Shown: one piece after another, positions 42,804 through 52,298 of the stretch | Layout: each line of letters opens with the position of its first letter | Numbering within the stretch: the first letter of the stretch is position 1 | Assembly: GCA_964565945.1 (NCBI GenBank) | Contig: CAZMGY010000003.1 | Location: 11,680-75,679 of the forward strand | Direction: 5' to 3' | Source: CAZMGY01 sp964565945 [NCBI: uncultured bacterium] | Lineage (GTDB): Bacteria; GCA-001730085 | Length of the DNA: 64,000 bases | Translations under genes and position numbers: made by a program | Notes under the pieces: generated by a model | The model's database searches: none | What the model saw: the letters and a program-made list of their open reading frames with translations, nothing else | Told to the model about the DNA's origin: nothing

Positions 42804-45800
42804 TGATGAAACAACGCCTCTTGTCTCATATGGTCGAATCTCGTTGCCTATCTAAGGTGCGCGCGCACTTGATTCAGAATCGGCCATTGCACCTTTCGGG
42901 GCTTTATGGCTCTTTTGTGGGTGCGTTACTTGCGGCTATACATCAAGATCAAAAAATGCCTTTATGGGTGATTTGTGAGAGTGATGAAGAAACGGAAACT
43001 GTGGCGCAAGATATGAGCGTTTGGATGAAAACGCCTCAAGTTTTTGTTGAGCGAGATGTTCAGGATATGGCTAGTTTGGTTCGGCGTGCTGAGGCCTTGT
43101 CTTCGTTGGCACAAAGCGATAGCGATAGTTTTGTTGTTTCGTCCAAAGCACTTTTTCAGGCGATGCCAGACCCTCTTGTGTTTCAGCAAGGGTGTTGGTC
43201 GCTTAAGTTTAATCAAAATATCGAACGTTCGTCCGTGTTAGAGAAGTTGGTCAAGAGTGGTTATCAACGTTGTGACATGATTGATGCTCTGGGAGAATTT
43301 GCGGTGCGTGGCGGGATAGTCGATGTGTTTCCTTTGGGCTACGAAGATCCTGTGAGAGTGGAGTTTTTTGACGAAACGATTGAAAATATGTGGGTGATTA
43401 ACCTAAGCACGCAGCGCTCTAAGGAGACGATTAAAGAGGTGTCTATTGCTCCTGTTTGGGAACTAAATCCAGATCAACACGCATGGACGTATCGCCTATG
43501 GGATCATATTCCTTCGCAAAGTATTCTTGTGTTAAAGGACCCGATGTCGGTGGAGCGCACCTTGGGTTCTGTGGTGGGAGAAAGCGCTTGGGTGGATCAG
43601 TGGTTCCATAAGGCGGCAGAGGGCAAGCTAACATTGGCTCTATTAACACCCGAGGATCATTGGCTCGAAGAAGAATTGATGATGCATATGCATGCTACCG
43701 AAATTCTCGATCATGATGCCGCTGCTTTACGACGTCATTTGGATAGCTGGAAAGAGTTGAATTTGGAGCGCGTGGTGGTTTGCCAGCATGACAAAGAGCG
43801 ACGCCATTGGAATGATTTTATCGAACAGCATTCGCTGCAAGAGTGGGTGGAGGGTGTTGAGGTAAGGATTGGTTCGATCAGTTCTGGTTTTGTGGTCGAA
43901 GAGTGTGGTGTAGCGGTGCTTGCTGCTTCGGATGTGTTTCCACGTCGTGACGAAGTGTCTAAGAAAAAAGCGCGTAAGCACAGCAGCTTGCCCATTACAA
44001 GTTTACTTGATCTCCAATTAGGGGATTACGTGGTTCATTTGGGGCAGGGGATTGCTCAGTATCAAGGTTTGCATCGTTTAGATAACGAAGGGGCTCTTCG
44101 AGATTATATTAAGTTGGAGTTTCGTGAGGAAGCTATTTTGTATGTGCCGATTGAGCAAGTTGATTTGATTCAAAAATACATTGGTTTGGATTCGGCCCGA
44201 CCTAAACTGCATAAGCTGGGTGGTCGATCATGGGACAAAGAGAAACAAAAAACTGAAGAGGCCATCAAAGATTTGGCTGCGGACATAATTAAGGTGCAAG
44301 CGGAAAGAAATATGCGCCAAGGGTTTGTTTATAATCAGTCCAAAGAGCTGGAAGAGCTCTTTGCCAATAGTTTTCCTTACGAGGAGACCGAAGATCAGCA
44401 AAAAGCCATTGATGATGTGTATGCCGATATGGAGTCGCAATGCCCCATGGATCGTTTGATTTGTGGAGATGTAGGTTATGGGAAAACCGAAGTGGCTATG
44501 TGTGCCGCTTTTAAGGCTGTGATGCATCATAAGCAAGTGATGGTTTTGGTTCCCACAACGGTTTTGGCTTTTCAGCATTTTCGTAATTTTGAAGATCGAA
44601 TGAAAGATTTTCCGATTAAAGTCGAAATGCTTTCGCGTTTTCGTTCGCGCAGTGAGCAAAAAGAGATCATTGAACATCTTAAATTGGGTCAAGTGGACAT
44701 TGTGATTGGGACGCATCGTCTTTTGCAAGATGATATGGGCTTTCGTGATTTGGGCTTATTGGTGATTGATGAAGAGCAGCGTTTTGGTGTGGCTCATAAA
44801 GAAAAGATTAAGAGATTTCGCAGTGTGATTGATATTTTGACAATGTCGGCAACACCCATTCCACGAACCTTATATATGTCTTTGACGGGAATGCGTGACA
44901 TGAGTGTTATTCATACGCCGCCACGTGAGCGTTTGCCTGTGCATACCGAAGTCTGTGGCTTTGATGAAAAGGTGATTGTGCGTGCCATTCAGTTTGAAGT
45001 GAACCGCCAAGGTCAGGTTTTTGTGCTGCATAATCGGGTTAAAAATATTGATAAGTTTTCCAAGAAAATCGCTCAATTAGTTCCACAAGCGCGTGTCAAG
45101 TATGGTCACGGACAAATGACGGAAAAACAACTGGAATCGACCATTATAGATTTTGTGGGTCATAAGTTTGATGTATTGGTATGCACAACCATTGTGGAGT
45201 CGGGAGTCGATATCCCTAATGCCAATACTATTATTATTAATAATGCCGACCTTTTTGGTTTGGCCGATTTGTATCAATTGCGTGGACGTGTCGGGCGAAG
45301 CAACCACAAAGCATACGCCTACCTTATGGTGAATCCTAACAAGCATTTGCCCAGCGATGCCCAGCAACGTTTGCAAGCGATTAAGGAGTATTCTGGTTTG
45401 GGTGTGGGGTATCGGATTGCCATGAGAGACCTTGAGCTGCGAGGGTCGGGAAACTTGTTGGGCCAGGAGCAAAGTGGTCATATTGCACGGATTGGTTTTG
45501 ATTTGTATTGCTCTCTCTTACGCAGGTACACCAAACAAATGAAAGGAGAGGTTCCTGATGTGATACCGGCGTCGGTTGATCTTAAAATGGATATTACGGT
45601 TGAGCCCGAGTTTATTCCTTTGATGGGGGAACGTTTGGATGTCTATCGTCGGATTGCCAGTGCGGCTAGCGAACAGGAGTTGCGTGAGGTGAAAATTTTT
45701 GTCGAAGATCATTATGGGCATCATTTGCCCGAAAATCTGTTACTATTGTTTGAACTTTCCAAACTGAAGATTGTGGCGGCGATGGAAGGTTACACACACA

Positions 45801-45919
45801 TTGGACGCCGACGCAATCTTCTTGATTTAGTTAAACCAGAAAAGCACCAAGTGGAAATTTTACCAGATGCATCGATGGATCCGCGTGCTTTGCTCGATTT
45901 GATTTGGAGTTTGCTCTAA
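42803..45919 (+). CDS. mfd: Transcription-repair coupling factor
   Basis: The 1038-residue protein displaces RNA polymerase stalled at DNA damage and recruits UvrA. The N-terminal UvrB-like part (about 20-330) keeps RGGIVDVFP. The RNA-polymerase-interacting domain follows (about 400-470, LLDLQLGDYVVHLGQGIAQYQGL, cited as GDYVVHLGQGIA). The translocase has the Walker A site GDVGYGKTEVA (555-565) and the DEEQRFG box (656-662). Later VESGVDIPNANTIII and QLRGRVGRS are helicase motifs V and VI. At about 1040 residues it is shorter than the 1150-residue E. coli protein. It overlaps purN by one base. Confidence 0.97.
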   Translation: MMKQRLLSHMVESRCLSKVRAHLIQNRPLHLSGLYGSFVGALLAAIHQDQKMPLWVICESDEETETVAQDMSVWMKTPQVFVERDVQDMASLVRRAEALSSLAQSDSDSFVVSSKALFQAMPDPLVFQQGCWSLKFNQNIERSSVLEKLVKSGYQRCDMIDALGEFAVRGGIVDVFPLGYEDPVRVEFFDETIENMWVINLSTQRSKETIKEVSIAPVWELNPDQHAWTYRLWDHIPSQSILVLKDPMSVERTLGSVVGESAWVDQWFHKAAEGKLTLALLTPEDHWLEEELMMHMHATEILDHDAAALRRHLDSWKELNLERVVVCQHDKERRHWNDFIEQHSLQEWVEGVEVRIGSISSGFVVEECGVAVLAASDVFPRRDEVSKKKARKHSSLPITSLLDLQLGDYVVHLGQGIAQYQGLHRLDNEGALRDYIKLEFREEAILYVPIEQVDLIQKYIGLDSARPKLHKLGGRSWDKEKQKTEEAIKDLAADIIKVQAERNMRQGFVYNQSKELEELFANSFPYEETEDQQKAIDDVYADMESQCPMDRLICGDVGYGKTEVAMCAAFKAVMHHKQVMVLVPTTVLAFQHFRNFEDRMKDFPIKVEMLSRFRSRSEQKEIIEHLKLGQVDIVIGTHRLLQDDMGFRDLGLLVIDEEQRFGVAHKEKIKRFRSVIDILTMSATPIPRTLYMSLTGMRDMSVIHTPPRERLPVHTEVCGFDEKVIVRAIQFEVNRQGQVFVLHNRVKNIDKFSKKIAQLVPQARVKYGHGQMTEKQLESTIIDFVGHKFDVLVCTTIVESGVDIPNANTIIINNADLFGLADLYQLRGRVGRSNHKAYAYLMVNPNKHLPSDAQQRLQAIKEYSGLGVGYRIAMRDLELRGSGNLLGQEQSGHIARIGFDLYCSLLRRYTKQMKGEVPDVIPASVDLKMDITVEPEFIPLMGERLDVYRRIASAASEQELREVKIFVEDHYGHHLPENLLLLFELSKLKIVAAMEGYTHIGRRRNLLDLVKPEKHQVEILPDASMDPRALLDLIWSLL

Positions 45920-45924
45920 GCTTT

Positions 45925-47139
45925 CTAACGGCCTTAATGTTCACAAACTCGCGGAATCCCAAAGTGCAACAGTTCGAAGGCAAAGCTGGACTCTTTGATT
46001 CCTCCAAAGGGAAGGCGTGGGTCGGACTTGACAAAGCTATTCACAAAACAAGCTCCAGCATCCAGTTGTTCACGGGAAAAATTAAGCCCTTTTGGCTAGG
46101 TCTTTGGTGAATATCGCCGAACCTAGGCCAAAGGAGCTTTGCTTAGCGAGTTGAATTGCTTCGGCCTCATCCTTGGCTTTGATTAAAGCGCCCACTGGGC
46201 CAAACAGTTCCTCGTTGAAAGCCACCATGTCCAGTTTGACGTCTCCCAGCAATGTGGCGGGGTATAAGGCTCCAGGATGTTCGGGTAAAGTTCCTCCACA
46301 GAGTAAGGTTGCACCTTGCTCCAAATAACGGGTGACTTGGTCGTGCAGTTTATCGCGTAGAATCGACACGAGCCATGGGGGCAATCGTGGTGGGGATCCA
46401 GAAGTTCTCCCAAACCTTGTGATTTAAAGAGCTGTGTCATCTTTTCGGCAAATGCGTCATAAAGCGATTCTTCGATAATAAATCATTTGGCTACAATACA
46501 ACGTTAGTCTCCATTGATCAGGCGAGAGGCTGTGCAGGTTTGTGCCGCAAGTTCAATATCTGCATCAATCAAAACGACATAGGGGTCGCTGCCTCCTAAT
46601 TCGAGAACCGACTTTTTAAAAACGGCACTGGTTTCGAGGACCACGTTTTTTATCACCAGTGCTGAACCGACCATATTGGAAAGATGTTTGAGCAGGTCAG
46701 TGTTACCCGCTATTAGGGCTGGAGCAAGAAAACGGAATACTTGCCACAAAGGGCAATTCCAGGGCATGACCGCCAAAATGGTACCTAAAGGTTGGTAGCT
46801 AATAAAACTGGTGGTGTTGGCAATATCGACGGGTTCATCGGCCAAAAACTGAGTGGCATGTGTGGCGTAATATTCATAGACCATGGCGCACTTTTCGACT
46901 TCACCCTTGGCGTGTGACAAAGGTTTTTCCATTTCGGCCGTGATGAGTTCTCCATAAACTTGGGTGTTATCTTTGAGGAGTTAGGCCATTTGATTTATCA
47001 GTTTGGAGCGATTTTCGAACGAAGTGGTTTTCTAGCTGGCAAACACCTTGTGAACTTCTTGCATGATTGTATGGATACCGTCTGTCGAATGAGTCTCCTA
47101 GATGGCAAGGGTTTTTGAGTGTGTAGGGCTTAAGGGCTG
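45925..47139 (-). pseudogene. Decayed aldehyde dehydrogenase (succinate-semialdehyde type)
   Basis: Fragments in several minus-strand frames follow an NAD(P)-dependent aldehyde dehydrogenase from end to end. They include TTSFENRSKLINQMA and GELITAEMEKPLSHAKGEVEKCA at the N-part, then YQPLGTILAVMPWNCPLWQV, LELGGSDPYVVLIDADIE with the general-base Glu, then RCIVAK with the catalytic Cys, FNEELFGPVGALIKA and lastly FREFVNIKAV. Stops interrupt at 47032-47034, 46981-46983, 46504-46506 and 46483-46485, and there are at least two frameshifts near 46085 and 46385-46440. The 3' end runs into the mfd terminus. The closest type by motif is the Sad/GabD succinate-semialdehyde dehydrogenase group. The stretch 47140-47361 shows no gene I can support. 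Confidence 0.85.
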
Positions 47140-47361
47140 TCATAGGCATGAGAGAGCACCTTTCTTATGCAGAAAACTATTATTTAAGTTTTTCCACAAG
47201 TTCTTGATCGACAGCAGTGTCGACATCGACAATCACAGCGGTTCCTCACATCTCAATAAACTTAAGTCATTCCGACTATTGTACTTTAACTTAGGTTGCT
47301 TCTCAATGCAGATGCTTACAAATCTCTAGGCGTTTGTTGTGTTTGAAAGGCTAAGGCTTAG

Positions 47362-47390
47362 GTGACTCCAGACATAAAATAGGCTAGAAT
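47362..47390 (+). promoter_or_regulatory. Promoter for the surface-sugar operon
   Basis: GTGACT (47362-47367) and TAGAAT (47385-47390) are separated by 17 bases, just upstream of the first gene. The genes from 47419 to 54114 follow with gaps of 3 bases or less, or overlaps, so a single transcript is expected. Confidence 0.55.
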
Positions 47391-47418
47391 AGGTTTTTGA
47401 GAGTTTTATGGAGAGGTT

Positions 47419-48438
47419 ATGATGAGTTCTAAAGTTTGTTTAGCGATGATAGGCCTGGGTTATTGGGGGCCTAATATTTTACGTAATTTTGGTCAGATTA
47501 AAAATGTTGAGGTTAAGTATATTTGCGACTTAAATGAGGTTAAGCTGAATGAATACGCAAAAAGATACCCAGAATCTCATAAAACACAACGCTATTCCGA
47601 TGTGCTTTATGACCCTGATGTGCAAGCGGTGGTGGTGGCCACGGCGGCGTCGTCTCATTTTGAGTTGGCTTCACAAGCGCTAAAGGCTGGCAAGCACGTG
47701 TTTGTCGAAAAACCACTTACCTTGGATTCAGCCGAAGCCGAACAATTGGTGATTTTGGCCCGAGAGCAGCAAAAGCAGTTAATGGTGGGGCACCTATTAA
47801 TGTATCACCCCGCTGTTGAGTACATGAAAAGCTATATGCAAAGTGAGGAGTTTGGTGATTTGTGTTACATATATACCACCCGTGTTAACTTGGGCAAGGT
47901 ACGCTCTGTCGAAAATGCCCTATGGTGTTTAGCCCCTCACGATATTTCGGTCATCTTGCATTTGACTGGAATGGTTCCCGAGCAAGTCTTTGCCCAGGGA
48001 GAGTCTTATTTGCGAAAAGGTGTGGAAGATGTGGTGTTTTGTTCGATGCGTTTTCCTAATCAAGTGATGGCTCATATGCATGTGAGTTGGTTGGATCCGC
48101 ATAAAATTCGCAAAATGACAGTGGTGGGCTCCAAGCGCATGTTGGTGTTTGATGACATGCAACCAGTTGAGAAAATCAAAATTTATGACAAAACCTTTGT
48201 GGCTCAGGCGGGATTTGATACTTACGATGAAGAGTATTTAACTATGTCCAATGGCGGTGTTTATATTCCTGAGTTGCGCCGAGATGAACCTTTGCGTTTG
48301 GAATGTGAACATTTTATTCAATCCATCACTCAGAATACTTCGCCTTTGAGTGATGGTCAAAACGGTTACGAAGTGCTAAAAGTTTTGGTGAATGCGCAAA
48401 AGTCGCTTAGCGCGACAATGCTTTCGAAAGAGGTTTGA
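47419..48438 (+). CDS. Gfo/Idh/MocA-family NAD-dependent sugar-nucleotide dehydrogenase (WbpB-like)
   Basis: The 339-residue product has an N-terminal Rossmann fold (MIGLGYWGPNILRNF), the EKPLTL motif of the family with the Lys-Pro pair, and HDISVILHL, whose His-Asp region is near the active site. In sugar-nucleotide gene sets it oxidises C3 of UDP-GlcNAc or its acid, preparing it for amination. The following acyltransferase, aminotransferase and 2-epimerase fit the Wbp B-D-E-I set of diacetamido-mannuronic acid synthesis. The 6-dehydrogenase (WbpA) is not nearby. The family also includes many other oxidoreductases, so the substrate is inferred from context. Confidence 0.88.
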   Translation: MMSSKVCLAMIGLGYWGPNILRNFGQIKNVEVKYICDLNEVKLNEYAKRYPESHKTQRYSDVLYDPDVQAVVVATAASSHFELASQALKAGKHVFVEKPLTLDSAEAEQLVILAREQQKQLMVGHLLMYHPAVEYMKSYMQSEEFGDLCYIYTTRVNLGKVRSVENALWCLAPHDISVILHLTGMVPEQVFAQGESYLRKGVEDVVFCSMRFPNQVMAHMHVSWLDPHKIRKMTVVGSKRMLVFDDMQPVEKIKIYDKTFVAQAGFDTYDEEYLTMSNGGVYIPELRRDEPLRLECEHFIQSITQNTSPLSDGQNGYEVLKVLVNAQKSLSATMLSKEV

Positions 48439-48441
48439 TTT

Positions 48442-49140
48442 ATGGTGCAACAGATTGCAGTAACAGCTGTGATAGATCCCAGTGTGGTCTTGCCTGAAAC
48501 GGTGACGATCAAAGACTATGCCGTGATTCATTCTGGTGTGGTTTTAGATGAGGCTGTGGTGATTTCGGAACATGCGGTAGTTGGTAAGTCCGTGCAGTTA
48601 TCTGGGGCATCTACAGTTGAACGACCTTCGGGGGAATTAATTACTATGATTGGTGCGGGCAGTACTGTTGGGGCCCAGAGCGTGATTGTGCAATCGGCTC
48701 GTATTGGCCGTGCTTGTGTGATTGCCGATATGGCATTTGTGCGAGAACGTGTGGAAATAGGTGACCGAGTAGTTGTTGGCCAGTTGGTCACGGTGGAGAA
48801 TGATACGCAGATTGGATCGGGTACCAAGATTCAGGCCAAAGCTTATGTGACGGCTTACTCCGAAGTAGGGCAAGACGTGTTTTTGGCTCCCTGCGTGGTG
48901 ACCACTAATGATAATTTTATGGGGCGAACCGAAAAACGTCACGCTCTTAAAAAGGGAGCTGTGATTAGGGATCGAGCTCGCATTGGTGGAGGTGCAGTTC
49001 TTTTACCAGGTATCGAAATAGGAGAAGAGGCGGTGGTGGGTGCGGGATCCGTGGTGACGCGTTCGGTGGAGGCTGGCCAAGTAGTTTGGGGGAATCCTGC
49101 TCGAGTTCAACGCAATGTGCCTAATGAGGAAAAGTTATAA
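48442..49140 (+). CDS. Left-handed beta-helix acyltransferase (WbpD-like N-acetyltransferase)
   Basis: The 232-residue product consists largely of hexapeptide repeats of the [LIV]-G-x-x type (for example IGRACVIADMAFV, VEIGDRVVVGQLV, IGSGTKIQAKAYV). It ends with GEEAVVGAGSVVTRSV and VWGNPARVQRNV, the standard finish of sugar O/N-acetyltransferases. In this operon it probably acetylates the 3-amino group introduced by the next gene's aminotransferase. It lies between the oxidoreductase and the DegT aminotransferase with 3-base and zero-base gaps. The N-terminal 60 residues contain additional repeat turns. Confidence 0.88.
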   Translation: MVQQIAVTAVIDPSVVLPETVTIKDYAVIHSGVVLDEAVVISEHAVVGKSVQLSGASTVERPSGELITMIGAGSTVGAQSVIVQSARIGRACVIADMAFVRERVEIGDRVVVGQLVTVENDTQIGSGTKIQAKAYVTAYSEVGQDVFLAPCVVTTNDNFMGRTEKRHALKKGAVIRDRARIGGGAVLLPGIEIGEEAVVGAGSVVTRSVEAGQVVWGNPARVQRNVPNEEKL

Positions 49141-50250
49141 ATGAAATTTTTTGATCCTAAACCAGAGTACGAAGCCTGTCGTGAAGCCATTGATCAAGCG
49201 ATGCGAGCTGTGATTGAACGAACCTCCTTTATTCATGGACCCGAGGTAGTGCAATTTGAAGAGTCCGTGGTTAATTATTTGAATTTTGTTCAGCAAGGTC
49301 ATGCGGTGGCGGTGTCTTCGGGAACCGACGCATTGGCCTTAGCGCTGGATGCGGCGAATATTGGGCGTAGTGATGAAGTGATCACCACGCCGTTCACCTT
49401 TATTGCCACTATCGAAACCATTGTACAAGTGGGAGCGACACCTGTTTTTGTCGATATTGACCCCGCAACATTTAATTTGGACTTGAAAGCTTGGGCATCG
49501 AAAATTACACCTGCCACGAAAGCGGTGGTTCCTGTGCATTTATTTGGTCAAGCGGTCAAGATGGATCAGCTGGTTAGAGAGGCCGAACAATACCAAATTT
49601 GTGTGATTGAGGATGCGGCTCAAGCGATGGGAGCTATGTGCCAGGGTCGTCAGGTTGGGACCTGGGGTGCTATGGGCTGTTTTAGTTTTTTCCCTAGCAA
49701 AAACTTGGGAGGTTTTGGTGATGCTGGTTTGGTGAGTTGCCAAAGCGAGGAACATGCGATCAAGGTGAAGGCCCTACGCGTTCATGGATCTTATGTGAAA
49801 TATGAGCATCATGATTGGGGTTATAATTCGCGGATGGACACTTTGCAGGCGGCTGTGTTAATAGAAAAACTTAAGCATTTGGACGTTTGGATTAAGCAGC
49901 GCCAAGCCAATGCGACTTATTATTTGGAGCAACTTGAAGGCTGTGGCGATCTTGTTTTGCCGCAAACGGCGGAATCTTGCACACACACCTACAATCAATT
50001 CTCGGTGCGAACGATGCGTCGCGATGCTTTGCACTCTTATTTGAAAGAGAAAGGTGTTCCCTCGATGATTTACTATCCCAAACCATTACATTTTCAACCT
50101 GTCATGAAGGCCATGGGATGTGGCGAAGGAGATTTTCCTGTGAGTGAACAGGTGTCGCACGAAATTTTATCTTTACCCATTTATCCGTATTTTACAAGGG
50201 ATGAACAGGAGAAGGTGATTCAGGCTATTCAAACTTTTTTTGAGGGCTAA
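49141..50250 (+). CDS. DegT/DnrJ/EryC1/StrS-family PLP aminotransferase (WbpE-like)
   Basis: The 369-residue PLP enzyme aminates a keto-sugar nucleotide. The PLP lysine is Lys187 in FFPSKNLGGFGDAG. The family pattern TTPFTFIATIETI lies near the N-terminus and VIEDAAQAMGAM marks the PLP-contacting Asp. The later part has QTAESCTHTYNQFSV and YYPKPLHFQP. It is placed directly after the acyltransferase and before the 2-epimerase. The likely substrate is a UDP-3-keto-GlcNAc derivative. Confidence 0.93.
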   Translation: MKFFDPKPEYEACREAIDQAMRAVIERTSFIHGPEVVQFEESVVNYLNFVQQGHAVAVSSGTDALALALDAANIGRSDEVITTPFTFIATIETIVQVGATPVFVDIDPATFNLDLKAWASKITPATKAVVPVHLFGQAVKMDQLVREAEQYQICVIEDAAQAMGAMCQGRQVGTWGAMGCFSFFPSKNLGGFGDAGLVSCQSEEHAIKVKALRVHGSYVKYEHHDWGYNSRMDTLQAAVLIEKLKHLDVWIKQRQANATYYLEQLEGCGDLVLPQTAESCTHTYNQFSVRTMRRDALHSYLKEKGVPSMIYYPKPLHFQPVMKAMGCGEGDFPVSEQVSHEILSLPIYPYFTRDEQEKVIQAIQTFFEG

Positions 50251-51333
50251 GTGGTGCATAAGATTTTAACTGTGGTGGGTGCTCGACCTCAATTTGTGAA
50301 AGCTGGTGCGTTGTCTCCGACCTTGCGGCAACATTTCGAGGAATGCTTGGTACACACGGGGCAGCATTACGATGCACAAATGTCGGATGTTTTTTTTCAG
50401 GACCTCAATATTCCTGACCCTAATTATTCCCTAGGGATTGGTTCGGGATCGCATGCCACGCAAACAGCCGAGATGATGAAAGCTTTAGAAACGGTTATGC
50501 TCAGCGAGCAACCTCAGGCCGTGTTGGTCTATGGCGACACCAACTCCACTTTGGCGGCGGCTTTGGTGGCGGTTAAGTTGCATATCTCTTTGATTCATGT
50601 GGAGGCGGGTTTACGTTCGCACAATTTAGCGATGCCCGAAGAGGTAAACCGGGTGATGACCGATCATGTGGGGCAACTTTTGTGTGCCCCTACACGCGAA
50701 GCGATGAAGCATTTGCACAACGAAGGTTTAGCCGATAAGGCGTGCTTAACTGGAGATGTGATGTGTGCTGCCGTAGTTAAACTGGTTCAAGACGATCGCT
50801 TGCAATCGGATGTTGTGTCTCATTTGAATCTGTCCTCTAAACCTTACGCGGTGGTGACGTTGCATCGTGCCGACATGACAGCTCATCAAGAGAGGATGAG
50901 CCACATATTGAATGCTTTGCAGGCGTTTCCTGGTGAGTTAATTTTCCCTGTTCATCCACGCACAAAACGATGCTTGCAAGAGTGGGGTATGTGGGACGAT
51001 ATGCAAAGTCGAGATCAATGGTATTTGATTGAGCCATTGGGGTATTTTGATTTTTTGTGTTTGATGTATCGGAGTGATGTGATGATTACGGATTCGGGAG
51101 GGGTACAAAAAGAATCGGGTCTGCTAGGTGTTCCTACATTAACTCTGAGAGAAGAAACTGAATGGGTCGAAACGGTCGAAACGGGTTGGAATCAATTGAT
51201 AGGATATGCGCCAGATGTGTTGCAACGTGTTTTGGAGCAACCGTTACAAAAGCCTGATGTGAATTTGGCCTCGTATTACGGTGAAGGGAAAGCTTCAGAA
51301 AATATTGTCGAAGCAATAAGGAGTTTGCTATGA
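50251..51333 (+). CDS. wecB: UDP-N-acetylglucosamine 2-epimerase (non-hydrolysing)
   Basis: The 360-residue GT-B-fold enzyme interconverts UDP-GlcNAc and UDP-ManNAc or the corresponding 2,3-diacetamido sugars (WbpI-type). It starts at GTG. Signatures are VVGARPQFVKAG, VHTGQHYD, VYGDTNSTLA, HVEAGLRS and EEVNRVMTDH in the N-domain, and ITDSGGVQKE and LREETEWVET in the C-domain. All are intact. Within this operon a WbpI-like role seems more likely than enterobacterial-antigen WecB. It overlaps the next gene by 4 bases. Confidence 0.92.
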   Translation: MVHKILTVVGARPQFVKAGALSPTLRQHFEECLVHTGQHYDAQMSDVFFQDLNIPDPNYSLGIGSGSHATQTAEMMKALETVMLSEQPQAVLVYGDTNSTLAAALVAVKLHISLIHVEAGLRSHNLAMPEEVNRVMTDHVGQLLCAPTREAMKHLHNEGLADKACLTGDVMCAAVVKLVQDDRLQSDVVSHLNLSSKPYAVVTLHRADMTAHQERMSHILNALQAFPGELIFPVHPRTKRCLQEWGMWDDMQSRDQWYLIEPLGYFDFLCLMYRSDVMITDSGGVQKESGLLGVPTLTLREETEWVETVETGWNQLIGYAPDVLQRVLEQPLQKPDVNLASYYGEGKASENIVEAIRSLL

Positions 51334-52298
51334 AGTTGAAAGCGTTGGTCACTGGAGTGGCGGGATTTGTTGGATCGCACATGGCTTACAAGTTGATGGA
51401 TGAAGGATTTGAAGTTGTGGGTATCGACAATTTGTCGCAGGGGTTTGAGCGCAACATTTCCCCTTTGAAGAAACTTGAGGGATTTTCGTTTCATCAAGTG
51501 GATGTTCGAGACTTGGATGGACTGCACAAAGTTAGTGAGGGTATTTCTCATATCGTTCATTTGGCTGCCTACAAAATTCCTCGCTATGGTGGAGCTTTAG
51601 ATACCTTGCATATTAACACGAAAGGAACCGAAAATTGTTTGGAATTGGCGTGTCAGAAAGAAGGCGTCAAAGTTTTGTTTTCGTCCACTTCGGATATCTA
51701 TGGTAAAAACCCAGACCTTCCCTTTAATGAAGAATCGTCTTCGGTGGTGGGTTCTCCCAAAGTGAAGCGTTGGAGCTATGCTATTTCTAAAATGTTTGAT
51801 GAACAATTATGTTTTGCTTACCATGAAGCCTATGACATTCCCATCTCTGTGGTTCGCTATTTCGGGGGTTATGGCCCTCATCAAAATCCAAGCTGGTGGG
51901 GTGGACCTCAAGCGGCCTTTATGGCGGCTATTTTGGAAGGGAAAACCATAGAAATTCATGGCGATGGTTTGCAAACGCGAAGCTTCACTTATATCGACGA
52001 TATGGTTCAAGGTACGTATTTGGCTTTGGTGCATGACAATTCGCACAATAATGTTTTTAATATTGGCGATTGTCGTGAGATAACTATTTTGGATTTAGCT
52101 CAAAAAGTTTGGGAGGTCGCAGGTCAATCGGGCGATGTCCCTGTTGATATGATCCCTTATGAAAACTTTGGGCGCTATGAAGATGTGCGGCGTCGTGTGC
52201 CAGATATTGCTAAGGCGCAATCTCAACTGGGTTTCCAGCCACAGATGTCGCTAGAAAAAGGTTTAAAGATAACCTTTGAGTGGCAACGCCAGTTATGA
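51330..52298 (+). CDS. NAD-dependent epimerase/dehydratase (extended SDR)
   Basis: The 322-residue product has the N-terminal cofactor motif TGVAGFVGSHMAYKL and an Asp at the end of strand two (GIDNLSQG). The catalytic YxxxK lies in WSYAISKMF, with SSTSDIYGKNP before it. QTRSFTYIDDMVQGTYLAL is the usual C-terminal sugar-binding segment. It resembles UDP-glucose 4-epimerase relatives and could also be a GDP- or UDP-sugar dehydratase. It overlaps wecB by 4 bases. The sugar is not determined by sequence alone. Confidence 0.9.
   Translation: MKLKALVTGVAGFVGSHMAYKLMDEGFEVVGIDNLSQGFERNISPLKKLEGFSFHQVDVRDLDGLHKVSEGISHIVHLAAYKIPRYGGALDTLHINTKGTENCLELACQKEGVKVLFSSTSDIYGKNPDLPFNEESSSVVGSPKVKRWSYAISKMFDEQLCFAYHEAYDIPISVVRYFGGYGPHQNPSWWGGPQAAFMAAILEGKTIEIHGDGLQTRSFTYIDDMVQGTYLALVHDNSHNNVFNIGDCREITILDLAQKVWEVAGQSGDVPVDMIPYENFGRYEDVRRRVPDIAKAQSQLGFQPQMSLEKGLKITFEWQRQL

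Noticed and set aside
47185-47275. Minus-strand fragment GTAVIVDVDTAVDQELVEKLK-like (here cited in part)
   Set aside because: It resembles the end of a dehydrogenase regulatory domain, but it is too short and has stops on both sides.
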